From positions 47,300,180 through 47,364,179 of the forward strand of contig CM040741.1 of assembly GCA_022829145.1 (NCBI GenBank): a stretch of DNA of 64,000 nt, read 5' to 3'. How positions within the stretch are numbered: position 1 is the first letter of the stretch; each line of letters opens with the position of its first letter. This DNA comes from Albula goreensis (lineage: Eukaryota > Chordata > Actinopteri > Albuliformes > Albulidae). This document shows, piece by piece, positions 48,108 to 61,000 of this stretch. The notes under the pieces were generated by a model. The model ran no database searches and was not told where the DNA came from. It saw only the letters and a list, made by a program, of their open reading frames with translations. The translations under genes and the position numbers were made by a program.

Positions 48108-50076
48108 TTTCCTACAGATCTGGAATGCCAAATAATATTTTGGGCTCACTCGGTTGTTTAATAAGTTCCATCATTTTTGGGACAGCACAAAGCTGCTGCC
48201 TCTACACTCGGCTGTGAATGCAGTTTTTTGTATCTGGCACAGGTGGACCACAGGCATATGGTCAACCAGAGCTGGCCTTGCACTGTGAAATTGGTAACTC
48301 CCTGCTGATGGTAACTCTCTTTCCTGGGTGATGCTATGGCCCATTCTACACTTCTCCACAGGGCTGCTGGCCACTGTCTACTCCAGCACAGTCAGGATTA
48401 GATTCCAGATTGTGGAGCTTGTCACTGGCACTGAGATCTGAGATTGGATGTGCCCTCCGCCAACACCAAAGACACAGCCATGCTTTCCTTCATACTCACA
48501 TCACTCGTTTTCCCATGCAGACTCAGGAAGAATCTGAAATCCTTCATCATTGTTCACCCTTCCTGGTTCATCAGGACCATTCTGGCAGTAACCAGACCCT
48601 TTATCAGGTACAGTAACCAATTTGTATTCTTTACAGTCACCACAGTTCCTATCTTGTACAGCGATAGCAACCTTTCTCATGTACAGTGATCATAGCCTTT
48701 ATGAAGTACTAAAAGTCATACAATATTGGTTCTGGGTTAAGATCCAAAGAAAAGTTACCTTTTCCCCTTAAGCTACATATAATATTTTCTAAGGGGCTAT
48801 GAAATCCCCCTCCCCCCATTGATGCTTTGGGCACTCTGCTACTTCTGGTGCTTGTTGATGGCCATGGGAAAATTAAATAAAAAAATTAAAATAAAAAAAT
48901 AGATTACATGGAGTATTTTTGTGATTGTATCACCACTTTTGCCTTTAAGTATTCCCTTGATATGATTATACCTTTTATAAGATACAATGACTATACCCTG
49001 GAAGACCACTTCTCAGTTTTCAGATATGATTGTGTTCTTCTTGGTTTTTTTAGTTCCAAGTTCAGCAATAAGATTAAATATGTGGACAGCCTGGCTGAAC
49101 TGGGAGAGCTTGTACCCATGGATGGAATCCACATACCGGAGAGCATCATCAGGTGTGCAAACACTCCCCCTCCATGTCTATCGATCCCACCATCTGTTTA
49201 CCTCTCAGCCTGTCCTATTCTCTATCTCTGTCCAGCACTGGTATATATATAAGTAAAGGGTGTTTGTGTGGGTAGAAAAGTTTTGTTTTGTGTTCTCTTA
49301 TTTACTCCTCTGTGAAACAATTTTGCTTGCCTGTTTCTTTGTATGACAGGTTCTCTGCAAATGAAGATGATTATGATTAAAATAGTTTTAACCCATAGAG
49401 TATATAGAGTTGATTATGATTATTATTATTATTATTAGTAGTATGAAGAACAAAAATAAGAAATTATTGTGCACATTTGTGTGGAAACAACCCTTAAGCT
49501 CATTGCTCTCTATTGCCTACTCAAAAAATGAGCATATTATGTAAGGGTCAAGTCAATACTTGCATACTCAGTAAATAGGTAATGACTATATTTGTACAGG
49601 TGCAACCCCCCTTGTTCAAGCATACTTTCACTATGTTCCATATTAACTTTCAACCTTCAATCTCTAGGCTAGATGAGGAGCTGAAGGAGGCAGCAGAGAA
49701 TGACACGTAAGGAAACCTCCGTGTGTGTGCGTGTGTGTATCTTTGCATGTATGCTTGTGCATATTAGCATATTTATTGGTGTGTATATGACTGTACATGT
49801 ACCAGTGTAAGAGCAACAGTCTTTGTGTGTGTAGCTGTGTATTCCTGTCTATCTATTGGGAGGTGGAGTGTCATGTAGTGTGCAAGTGTATGAGACTGAA
49901 CACTCCAGCTTGAGTGAAGAGAAGTGTAATGTAGTTTAGAGTGCCTGTGCAGTAAAGCTTAATGCAGCTTCCTCTTATAGCAGGTTCTTATTGTTGCCAT
50001 GCTGTTTCTATTTATATTCAGATACAGCAACTTCCTCAGTGGAGCAGAGGCTTCAGGCCAAGTGAATCCCGAGTAA
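46111..50076 (+). CDS. prune2: PRUNE2/BMCC1 BCH-domain protein (short form only)
   Basis: BCH (BNIP2 and Cdc42GAP homology) scaffold protein of the BNIP2/caytaxin/PRUNE2 group, acting in the cytoplasm. Exons: 46111-46168, 46442-46657, 46748-46924, 47146-47248, 47887-48018, 48521-48607, 49054-49152, 49668-49706, 50022-50076; phases agree, 966 bp, 321 aa. Seen: [20 protein letters not shown] and [15 protein letters not shown], the acidic N-terminal signature of the group; then the BCH core [105 protein letters not shown] and [17 protein letters not shown] match PRUNE2 rather than ATCAY or BNIP2. Start ATG 46111 is the only one in frame after a stop at 46060. The end is uncertain: a donor-like GTAAGA overlaps the TAA, and a terminal exon at 50514-50535 (adding EVEKPNL in place of the last residue) fits in phase. 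No PRUNE (DHH) region is present upstream. Confidence 0.88.
48019..48104. repeat. (CA)n microsatellite abutting a prune2 donor site
   Basis: A CA run of about 40 repeats that begins inside the 5' splice site itself: the exon ends ...GACAGAAG at 48018 and the intron starts GTAACACACA. CA repeats near donors are known hnRNP L binding sites that alter splicing. Confidence 0.97.
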
Positions 50077-51790
50077 GAACTTCATATTGATGTTGTCTGT
50101 GCTCTGATATCTTAACGCTCAGTGGTGACATTTACATCTTAAAGGACAATTTTCCCTTAAAGGGCAATGTCATTCTCTGTCCTTATTGTAGTATGACTGC
50201 AACAATACATACATATTTGTTTTATAGATTTAAGAATTATTCTTATTAGCATTGTAGGTAAATAGCTGTACTGTGAAAAAACACAAATGCTAATGTACAG
50301 CAAATATTTCAGAACTGACTTAAGATAATCACTGCTTGATGTCTAGCTTTATTGAATACAATAGTTTTTGATGAATTCCACCAATCACAAGGGAAAACCA
50401 TACATTTTTACTTAGCTTTCTTCTTCTTTCTTTGGGAAATGTACAGTGTATGTCCATAAGGGTGTGAATATGATTGTGGTTATAATGTGGCCATTTTGTT
50501 TGGTTACATTTAGGGTGGAGAAACCCAATTTATGAAGCTCAAGAGGAAGTCCTAAATGACAGCCACTCTTGCATGTGATCACATCCCAATAGGACAATAT
50601 CTATGGCCAGTCTGCCTGCATCTTTCTGTATTTATATTCTCAAGATAAGGTCTAGACTATCACATGTACATTTTGTTCAGAATAGATTTTATTTGATAGT
50701 TATAAGCAAAACTTCTTAATCAAATAATTAGCATTAATAAACAAAGTTTACTGTACAAAGAATATAACATAAAATCAATATACAAGTTTTATAGTTAGTT
50801 ATTACCTTCTGGTCATAGATTTTTGTAAGTAGCAAGATAAGTATAGGAAGTACAAAGAGATGTCATTCCTCAGACCTTTCTGTCTTAAATGCCCCTGTAT
50901 GCACTTGCATGTGGAAGGACCCAGGTGACCAGTGTTCCACACCTTCATCACAGCTTCATTTTTTCCTTTACTACTGTTCAGATATGATCATTGTCTGTGT
51001 TTAAAGTCATATCCACATCATGCAATAATCATAATTGTTGTTAATCTGGATCTCAGAATAATGCAATAAATCATATTCAGCATTTTAACGATTGTGGATT
51101 CATAGCACATTCTCTGTTCTATTGAACTACACAAGCTTTCCTAATTTAAAATAAGCCCTATAGTGAAAACATGACCAGATGTCAGGGATCTCCAGATTAC
51201 CGCAGTGTTCATTTCTCCCAATGACAACCAAAGCACCTGCAGGTTTGCAGTTGTTGTAATTGATAATGACTTCTCTGCCAATCTGTGCTGCCTGTATCCT
51301 ACAGGACTGTGTAGCCTCTAGGGTGTATAATAGTCAAGTTCATCAGAGATTGACTGAGCATTCCTACCCCTGGTGTAAGGTACAACTGACAATTTCATAC
51401 CTGGGAGAAAAACAACTGGGGACAAAAAATATAAATGAATGTTCAATTGTGCATCCCAGTGTATGTCCACATGAATGAGTTTCCTTTGGCTAACTCTGCT
51501 TCTCTGTCTGTATGTCTACACACTTGTCACCAGGGGTCTATCAACCCTGTCCTTATCCTCTTGCACAAAACAGGAAATGACATGCAAGGCATGCAAAGAT
51601 GAATATGTCAAGCACAATATTAAAATCCTCTCTGTGGACTGTAAACTATCCTTTTTATTTTTCTAGTATTGATTATGCTTTTTTCAGTTTCAAGTAGAAT
51701 TTACACTGAAGTAGAGAATCTTTTCCAAGTCAGTAGAGGAATTTGGTGTATGATGATTTAACTTGTTTCAATAAATATCTTGTTACACTG
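50077..51790 (+). other. prune2 3' region with alternative terminal exon and polyadenylation signals
   Basis: A candidate acceptor TTTAG at 50509-50513 is followed by a 22-bp coding end with TGA at 50533-50535. AATAAA occurs at 51065-51070 and 51770-51775. No other coding feature is seen. Between 51790 and 52360 nothing further is recognised except an ATT trinucleotide run near 52257-52280. Confidence 0.4.
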
Positions 51791-52359
51791 TTGAATGTTT
51801 CTTTTGTGATTTCCATGGTATAAGTCATATAATGTTCTGAATATGGTTAATGTTAATATCTTAATGTCTGTCACCTTAATAGCTAATCACTTCTCCATTT
51901 TCAGCATTACACAGACACTTTACACAAATGATGACTGCCTCAACCTAATGTGGTGATGTTTAACCTCATCTAATCTGCATCTTATCAGAGACATTTTGCT
52001 TAACTTTTCTGAAAAGAATAAGAAACCCTTCCACATAAATTAATTGGAGTGACCTTCTTGTTGGCACAGTGAGGTACTGATTAAGATTAATCTTTTACTG
52101 AGAGAGGGCAAAGTAGCCCTGTGCCAGCTGAAAAAGGTGACTGAGAAGGCCATTGGTGGGCCATTGGACTTAGACAGTTGATGGGAAGATCAATTGCTAT
52201 GGGAACTAAATATGGCGTAAAATTACTTAAGTGAAAAACTGGATATCAAAAGTGTATTATTATCATTATTATTATTATTAAAGCATCAAGTCCACTCCAA
52301 GTATATATCGCAATAGAAAGTACCACCCCAGTACAGCAGATGGCGCCGTTCACATGTGG

Positions 52360-52642
52360 TTTACTTTGACACGCCCTGAAATTCCTCTCAAGGCAAGGAA
52401 GAAAGAACATACGCTCTTCGGCATAAAGTTCATAGAACTTCGTACGCTGAACTCAGAGTAAGAAGCAGCAGCAAGCAGATAGCAAAATAGATTTGTATTT
52501 ATGTAACAGTGACAGTCTTCACCTGATCAAAGGCGTAAATCATTTTTCAGCAACTGCATAGACCTGGCAAATTAGCTTAAGTTGACGACGACTATATTTA
52601 CTGAGATATTCTACATTAAACGGACTAAGAGGAAGCGTTGAT
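52360..52642 (+). promoter_or_regulatory. Probable rfk promoter and 5' UTR
   Basis: Just ahead of the rfk ATG, with CAGATGGCGCCGTTCAC at about 52338, similar to the YY1-type ATGGCGCC element often found at housekeeping start sites, and scattered CpGs. Exact start site not determined. Confidence 0.35.
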
Positions 52643-55630
52643 ATGAAGACTCTGCCCTTTTTCTGTCGAGGAAAGGTGGTTCGAGGATTCGGTAGAGGCA
52701 GCAAGGAACTGGGGATCCCAACAGGTAAGGGCTCAGTTTGACCTTCGTGTTTGTATCTAGCTAGCTTTGTAAATGTTCGCATTTCTCAGTTTCTTATCAC
52801 CGTAGCTGACTATGAATTGACTACCTTAGCTGTTTGCCAATAAAATATCTACCTATCGATGCTCTATAAATTAACGTACTATGTAAAAAGATATTCCCAA
52901 ACTGCTGAACGTTACTTAATTTCGCTGACTACGATTCGTTTGTAATTATCAGTGTTACTTCTTCTAGTTACTTATTCCCCGGTACTGTCTCCAGTATCGC
53001 TCATCAGCTATCGAGCTTAGAAAGGTAGCATGACATTGTTTTTAAATAATGTTTTTGGAAACAACGTGAAGTTACCTGTCACTTTGAAGTAGAATAATTT
53101 GACCATATGGTGTTAAATCTATTTAGTTTCGCACCGGTGTTATTCGTTAGCTAACGTGGCTGGCTATAACTGCACTGATTTTTTTTTTTAATGCGCGTTA
53201 CGCAACTTACCAATATGGCCAATATTACATCACTGTGGAAATTGCCTGTGGTTTTGAGAAATGTGGTTGATCTAAATTACCGGAAGGCTTGTTCTCTAAC
53301 GTCACTTGGCATACGAAATAAACCTTCCGGTTCTTTGTTTAAATCTGACAGACCGTAATCTTAATGTGAATGGCACCGTCTCATATTAGCAGCGTCAGCT
53401 TCTTTAACTGATACACTAGCAAACATTACCTACGTCACCTCACACGACCCTTTTGTAACGCTTGATATCAAATGTCTAAAAATAAATGAATAAATTATGA
53501 TTGTTCGTTAATGATAACAAGACATTTCATAAGCATATGGCCTCATTATTATAGCAACAACAGCAGCAGCTATATTATGCCATAGACAGCCATCCCGTTA
53601 GTTCTCTGGTATATGTAAGTATGTATAAGTATGACGGTCCCCAGTTGATTCATTCTTAGCCTATTGTCAAGTTTTGTCACCAGATCATTGGTGTCACTCT
53701 CCATGATCTCTCCCAACTACATCAAGTGAGTGTCACTTGGAGGTCACATGCTGTCTTACTGGCCTCTCTATGGTGGGCTCCAGCTGCTCTTACTCGGGGC
53801 ATCAGAATGCAGGTTTAGCCTTTCCTGGTGTGAAACAGAGGCTTAGGAAATCATTCTCCTATCAGCCAGTGAATCAATGGGGGAAACACATTTGAGCTGA
53901 TACTTAACACTTCCTACTGTTATGGTGAATTTAATAGACATGCTCACAGAATTTTGTATTTGCTAAATGGATTTAAACCCTGCAAAAGCTGTGATGTGAT
54001 GTGCAGTTGATTTGAAATATATGCTGCTTATGTTGCCCTGTCATGTGCTTGTCAAAAGCAAACTTCCCAGACTCGGTGGTGGAGCGCCTCCCTGCAGACA
54101 TCAGCACAGGAATCTATTTTGGCTGGGCCAGTGTGGGGGGTGGGGACATACACAAGATGGTCATGAGCATCGGCTGGAACCCCTACTACAAGAACACCAA
54201 GAAATCCATGGTATCCATGCACACTCTACCTTTCCCAAACCCACTCATTCACATTCCCAATAATATACATATGTATAGTTATACACATAATAACATATTT
54301 TTGGTGCTGTGGAGTAGTGAAACTAAATGAAACTGTAGTCTGTTTTATGTATGGAAATTTGTACAAATCTAAAAACATACAATGCCCTCAACTGTATAGA
54401 CAACACAAAGTAGTGCTGTGGCTGAAGTAGTGGACAAGCTGCATATAATACACATATATGCCCCATTATCTTACTTAACCTATTGCAAGTTTTTCTCATA
54501 TTAGTTTTTATTAACCTATTTATTAACCTATGTGTTGATTTGAGCATTTTAATTGAATGTGAAAGTAAGGGAAGCAGTATGTCTACAGTGGGGAGCATAA
54601 AACTCACCCTTGAGGGATTCTCGTTTGGTGGGAATTTGGTTTGTCCTGTTAATGACAGTAAGGAATGTGATTGTTGTACCTTCTTGTTTGTGCTGTGTCA
54701 GATCTTCTCCTTTCTGCCGTTCTCCTATTAAGTGGCTACACAGGCATCCGTGTATCCCCACAGTTTCACATCTCACTCCCTGTTAATGTCCACTGTAGAT
54801 AATTTTCAGGCAGCTGATTGTTCTGAGCAGTAAACCAATCATCTGGCACCTTGCCAGGTCACTGCTTTTTGTCATAAGGCAGGTTTATCTGTGAATGTGG
54901 TTATCTGCTCCGATAAGGCAAACTGGATTAACCAGTGCATTATTTGGGAATTGTTTTATGTGGGCATGGATGTGAAGCATTCATCAGTCTCTGGGTACTT
55001 ATTTGAAAGAAAATAATTTTCTTGCATGTACTGTATGTCTCCCTGCTGTAATGTTTTGGTAAATTTTTTTTTTTTTTACTAAATAATTATGTTTTATTAT
55101 TCATGATCATGGCACCAGCTGGGAGTATTTCATATCAGTTGTACTTTTAAATCCTCCCAGTTCTGTGGGTGGTGCTCCATTGTTGTTCAGTGGCTCATGA
55201 TGATATTAACTTCTGTGGGTAGTGTTGTTTTTTTTTCTCTCTTGGTTTTTGCTCATCGAGTAATGTGTTGCAGGAGGCACACATCATTCACAAGTTTAAG
55301 GAGGATTTCTATGGAGATGTCCTGAGTGTCGTTATACTGGGGTACATTCGCCCAGAGAGAAGCTTCAACTCACTGGGTGAGTGTGTACCACATACCCACA
55401 AATATATACATATATAACACATAACACAATACACACACCTACATACCTGTGTACACATGTGCAGTGTGGAGCTGACCCCTTCACCTTTTGCCATGCCTGT
55501 AGATTCACTGGTAGCAGCAATTCACAACGACATTGAAGAGGCCCAGAGGAGGCTGGACTCCCCTGAATACCGAAAGCTGAGAGACGACTTTTTTACACCA
55601 ACAAGAGACCACATACTGAATGGCCACTGA
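52643..55630 (+). CDS. rfk: Riboflavin kinase (flavokinase), complete
   Basis: Phosphorylates riboflavin with ATP to give FMN, the first step to FMN and FAD, in the cytosol. Exons 52643-52724, 54059-54210, 55274-55376, 55503-55630; phases agree, 465 bp, 154 aa, the usual length of the monofunctional animal enzyme. Seen: N-terminal LPFFCRGKVVRGFGRGSKEL, the nucleotide/metal-binding GIPTAN motif split by intron 1 (GIPTA/NFPDSVVERLPADI), STGIYFGWASV, IGWNPYYKNTKKSMEAHI, the catalytic-region HKFKEDFYGDVLSV, and the C-terminal DSPEYRKLRDDFF before NGH. The start is the first ATG of the exon and gives MKTLPFFCRG, aligned with the mammalian N-terminus. Intron 2 begins directly after the Met of KKSM and the first acceptor follows a weak tract (GTCAAAAG). 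Confidence 0.97.
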
Positions 55631-56600
55631 CCACAATGACTGCTGTCTGCAGGCCAACACAGATTCCCTTGTCAAATCTTCACCTGTCTCCTTGTGTGTA
55701 TGCAGAAGGGTCAAAACCATAGACCATTGCAAATAATTATGGAAATTAAAGGGCAGCTCTAGGAAAGATAGTCATTATGCCAGCCAAATGAGTCCTCATT
55801 TGCGGGTTAACTTTCATTTTGGCCAGACTGCTGTTGCATCAAATTTCATCTGTTTTGAGAATCTTATACCAACAGGTTTAACTTCCTTGTTTGTAACTTG
55901 TTCAGTGTAAAGCCTCATGTGTACATGCTAAAATGGGCATTACATTCAATTTAACTTCAAATAAAATGTAGGAAAGAGGTCTGAACTGATGTTGCACCAA
56001 TAGCAATTTCAAAATCCAGAACATTCTGCCTGTGTCCTTTTGAGCAGATTCTTTTGACTGCAGCATAAATTCAGCTGTTTCAAACTTAATGTACAATTTT
56101 CAAAGCTGCCATTTGAAGATAGTTATCTATGAATTCTTCTGCATTCCTTTTCTTGTAAAATATAATTGATGAATAGTACTGTATATTTTGATAAAGATTT
56201 TCTTAATTGTTAAGGAAGAAATTAATGTTTTGTGAGAAAGTAAAGTTTTATTTAATTTTGTGGTTAATTTCAGAGCATTTTAAAAATACAAGGCAAATAA
56301 TTTGGATTCCGTTCGTTAAGAGTTTACCTCTTGTATTCCTGAAATGCATGTGCTCTGATGAAGCTGTGTTATGGACGGGAACCATTCGCTTTGTAACAAA
56401 GCATTTCTCTTTTAATGACACTGAAGAGATGGTCATTGTGCCCTCTACATCCGGTCTACAACTAGGCTCCAATTGGTCATGAATCATTAGGGGAAGATAC
56501 ATAATGTGCAATAATGTAATTCTGATGCTATCAAAGAACTGTAAAAATCTCTGTGCATAAATATATGATTTTTTGCTTTGAATAAACCAATCGTCAGTTC
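55631..56600 (+). other. rfk 3' UTR with two polyadenylation signals
   Basis: Non-coding sequence after the TGA at 55628-55630. AATAAA is present at 55960-55965 and 56581-56586; the second, followed by a GT-rich TGTCACTTGTGATTGTC, is the better terminal signal. Open frames on the other strand (55902-56604) show no domain. Confidence 0.5.
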
Positions 56601-58089
56601 GCAAATGTCACTTGTGATTGTCTTAAAGATAGGTAGCAGCTTTACAGTTTATCATTCTGCCATCTTTTAATTCTCTGAGTCAAATGAACTGAGAGGAATA
56701 AACTGATGTCTAAATCAATCCGTGACTGAGAAAGTGCAAGTGTGGATTGCCTGTATGCAATTCATTATTTACTTTTCCAAAGGCAAGAGAACTCCCTGGT
56801 AGAATGCAAAGATATAACATCTGTAAAGCAGTATAAGCCCTGGTAATGAAAATGGAGTAACCGGTATAGGTATGAAACTCTTTAGAGCTTCTATCTGTAC
56901 CAGTAAGGAATAGACAGAAACCTCACCATCTGTGTTTCTAAACCAGTACAGCTGAGTTTTATGAGTTCAGTACTTAATAGTATCACTATCCACTCAATGC
57001 TAATACTCAAATTTGCTCTTGTAACTTGTACTTAGCTTTCTTTACCATGATGGCCCTTTAAGTTGCATTTAAATATAAATTAACATGGTGTCATCTTTAG
57101 GGAGTTCAAGGCTCCTGAAATACAAATTCAGAAAATTTGTATTAAAAATCTCAGCTTTCACTTTTTCAAATGGTTTTATTTTTGAATGAACAAATTGAAA
57201 TATTGCACATCAAAATAATTTTTCACATTGTCTGCAAACAAAATTACAACCAACCACTCAAACCATTCATGTAAAACAATTGAAAGTGTAACTCTGGTGG
57301 AAATTTCCAGGTAAATGGAAGTACTCAGTAGGAGCCTGCTGGTACACTATGGCAGGGGATCTCAAATTTGGCCCTTAGGGACCTGCATACTGTTATGTTC
57401 CAACCACAACAGTAACCCCTGAACTGTAACAAGCTGTTAGTTGTTCTTAATTAGACACTCATGTCTTGAGGGATGATATATCCTCTTAAGATGAATGTCA
57501 TAAAGTCCATATAACATTCTTCTAACTTTTCACAAATCTGTCAAAGCAATGCCCAATTATTTGTTTATAAAGAGGTAACATTTAATGAAATGGTAACATA
57601 TGAAATCACTTCGATCCTAATGGGTGAAAATGTGGACATCATGTCTCTGAAACTAACCAATTTGTTAGATCACAAAGAACGCAAAAGAAAAAGTACAATC
57701 AGCCAAACCCGCTACATTGACTTTTAAAGGCCCACTTCAGAGGTGAATTCATTTCCTGATTTCACCTTAAGAAATACTCATAAAACGGAAGTGGAGAGTA
57801 GTCTGAAATTAGTACTGTTAGCAGTTATGCAAAAGCGCATGTTTTAGGAAAAAGACAAAAAAATACACTTTCACAGTACAATTACTCATAGTTACACTGA
57901 CGTATCAATTTTTGAGCTTGGATTCTATTGCAACACCAGCTTTAAAGGACAGGGTGTCGCATATAGCTTAGAAAACGTAAAGATGAGTTAAGTGGGCATG
58001 TAAGGAAAAAGAAGGGAGCATAAGAAACAACCAATCCTGAAAGAGTGACATTGCTGTTACTGTGGGAAAGAGTATCTCTCAACATCATA
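56600..58089. other. Convergent intergenic interval between rfk and pcsk5
   Basis: Contains the likely 3' UTR of pcsk5 (minus strand; a TTTATT, AATAAA on that strand, is at about 57175). At about 57355-57470, CAGGGGATCTCAAATTTGGC and GTTCCAACCACAAC look like half of a small hAT-type MITE. No gene is visible. Confidence 0.4.
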
Positions 58090-61000
58090 CTACAAATCAT
58101 GTATCTCCTGGTCCCCCAGCTGGCCGTATCTGAACTTTCGATAAACGGTGCCATCCCGACTCATGTACACAATGTCCTCGTCATCATCTTCCTTCTCGCT
58201 CAGGTCAACCAGCTGCTGCCCCTGCTGGTGAGCTGTGGCTGTGGCGCTGGAGTGCCCTCTCTGGGTGCCAAGTTTTTCATACCCCCGCACACTTTCGTGG
58301 GAGCGGTCCTTGGTGCGGCCCCGTCTGATGAGGTAAATCATCATGCCCATGCCAAGAAGCAGCAAGATAAACGTGGTGACGAAGACCACTGGATTGCCAG
58401 TGTCTAATATGGAGTCATCCATATTATGAAGGGCAAAATTAGTACTGAGGACACATTGCCCTATGGAAAAATGAGTCAGAACCAACAAAGTAAGACAGAC
58501 ACACGGGAGAGACCAAAGGACATGACCTGAAGGATTCAAACTTGAGACTTGAGGTCAGCAAGTATGCATTGTATTGAAAAATTGGTTTGGCGCAAAATAA
58601 TATGTACAATTTAGTAGCTAAGTATGGAATGGCTAAGTATGGCATAGTATGGTTTAATAAAAACAAATCTGTACAATTAGTGCAGTGTGTAGCAGTGGGA
58701 TTTTACCGCGTGTCTCTGTGCAGTTGCAGCATTCCTGGGGCATGGTATTAGATTGTGTCTCATTCCCACAGCAGGGGAGACAGCGTCCCCCGGAGGACAG
58801 GATGTCCAAGGAATGACACACAGTGCAGTTGTAACGCCCAGGGCCTTGGCAAGCTAAGCAGGATGCATCACATTTCTCACACCTGAGGGTGGCGCTCTGG
58901 AGACAGCAAGCGACATGTGGATTATATTAATTACTGGAAGGTTTGTGGCAGTGCAAGGTCATGACTAATAACTATTAGTTACCTCGAAGATTGGGTACTG
59001 TCCCATGATGCACTGGGACTCACACATCCCACCAGAGAGGCTGTAACCAATATGACATGAATCACAGGCCAGGAATCCTTTATCTGCCAAAACATGACAT
59101 CACAAACATGCTACCATATGTGCCTGACATCAAACTGTATGACATACAGTGACCACAAATTAACAACAGAACTGCTGAGACCATGCCAAATCAGGTTTTA
59201 GCTCCGACCAGGAACAGTGATACCCTAGGAACAGACATGGTACACAGGCACAAACATGCCTCAAAGGCAGAGAGATTCCAGTGAGACACAGTTTCTCAGC
59301 TCAGCAGCTGTTTTCCCTATCCACTTTTACAGACCAATGGATGAATAGGACAGGAAAAGCAATTAATGAAAAATTCCTGACAATAACATACACTCAGCAG
59401 TCCACACTCAATGCAACCATTTCTCTAGAGCCTTGACCCTTGTGAAAGAGAAAGCTGCAACACAGTTTATCAAAGACACAGACAGCACTGATTAGATACT
59501 GAAACAAACATTGAACTGACCCTCTGAGATCAATAATACAAAGAGGGGACTCATGGTGACCCAGGTGCTCCCACATTGGAGATTAGTCCCTGTTTGTGTT
59601 TCTCAGTTGCTTGTGTCTGTTAACACAGTCTGTGGTTTATCTGTGAAGCTCATACCTGTGCAGGTTCTGCAGGAGGAATGGCATTTCTCACAGGTTCTCT
59701 CATGGGGGTCTGGGTAGTGTCCTGGTGGGCAGGATGGCCGGCAGTGTCCGTGAGTCCGCAGGTACAGGTGTCCATCCCGACAGGTCAGACACCGTGCGTC
59801 CCCCCATCCCGAGCACTCCCCACAGCTGGGGTCACACATCTCACATGCCCCTGTCGACGTGTTACCATAGAAACTGAGAAGAACACAAAGGGATGAAGTC
59901 ACTTTGGACCATGTAGCCATAGTAACCAAAGACACAAATATACTCTTAAGATTTGAAGCTTGTGTGTGTATGTGTGAACGCCTTGCATGGGTCTGAGTCT
60001 TATCTTTATGTGTAAAGCTACAGAAGAACATCAGACCTTTGACTTTCACTGGGGACAGGATTCCTGCCTAATCTGCACAGGCTCTTGTTATTGTAAGCCT
60101 GTCTTTATTGCTGCAACACACTTTGTTCTAAAAAAAACTGCACACCTTGTCTGTCAGAGCTGTCTGCATCTGCTGGTTGCATAGTTGCAGATGATAGTTG
60201 TCAGACTGACCAGAGGAGCACTTGAGCAATGAGGCAGGGAGTACCCTGATCATCGAGACCTCTCAATTCTGGAATGATGCTGTGGCTAATTAGCCATTAT
60301 CGTCATGAATTTCTGCCACCATAAGCACTGTCATTTATTTTGTATTGCCAGGAAGGGCACAGCACTTCACTAATAACGAGAACTTAAATGGAACTGCCAC
60401 CCAAGAGCTCCATGAAGCAGTATCTGAGCATGCCATGAAATAATGTAATAAAAACTGAGGGAATCGTGCGTATGTTTAAGCATTGATAATACAAGCAGGT
60501 AGTAAAAAAATAAATGAAAACACCAATCAATGAATAGGGTGTTGGGCCACCGTATTTTACCAGTATAGCTGAGATGGGTTAAGGCATAGAACTTGTCTGC
60601 AGCAAGAATTCTGCATGGGTTATAGTACACCACTCTCTATGAAAAATTTGAACACAGTTCATGTAAGAAGAAAATGCTAGTCCAGATATCCCTCCAGTAT
60701 ATTTCATAAATGTTTGAGTGCTCACTAAGAAAACCGTGAAATATAGATCACAATAGTGTCCTCCTACTCAAGCATCAGCCTACTACTGTTGATCAGCGGA
60801 AGGGGAGTTTTTATCTTGAAAAACTGCTTCAGTATGAGGTGAAAATTACTAAGCACCATTAACACCTGACAAATACTGCAGCTTCTAACAGCAGGAACAG
60901 ACCAAAACCACACCAAGAAAATGTGTCCATTCCCTTAAGGAATCACTTGAGCCCTTCAATGCATTAGCAGTGTTTTCATTGTTTTGTTCGGGATCTGTAT

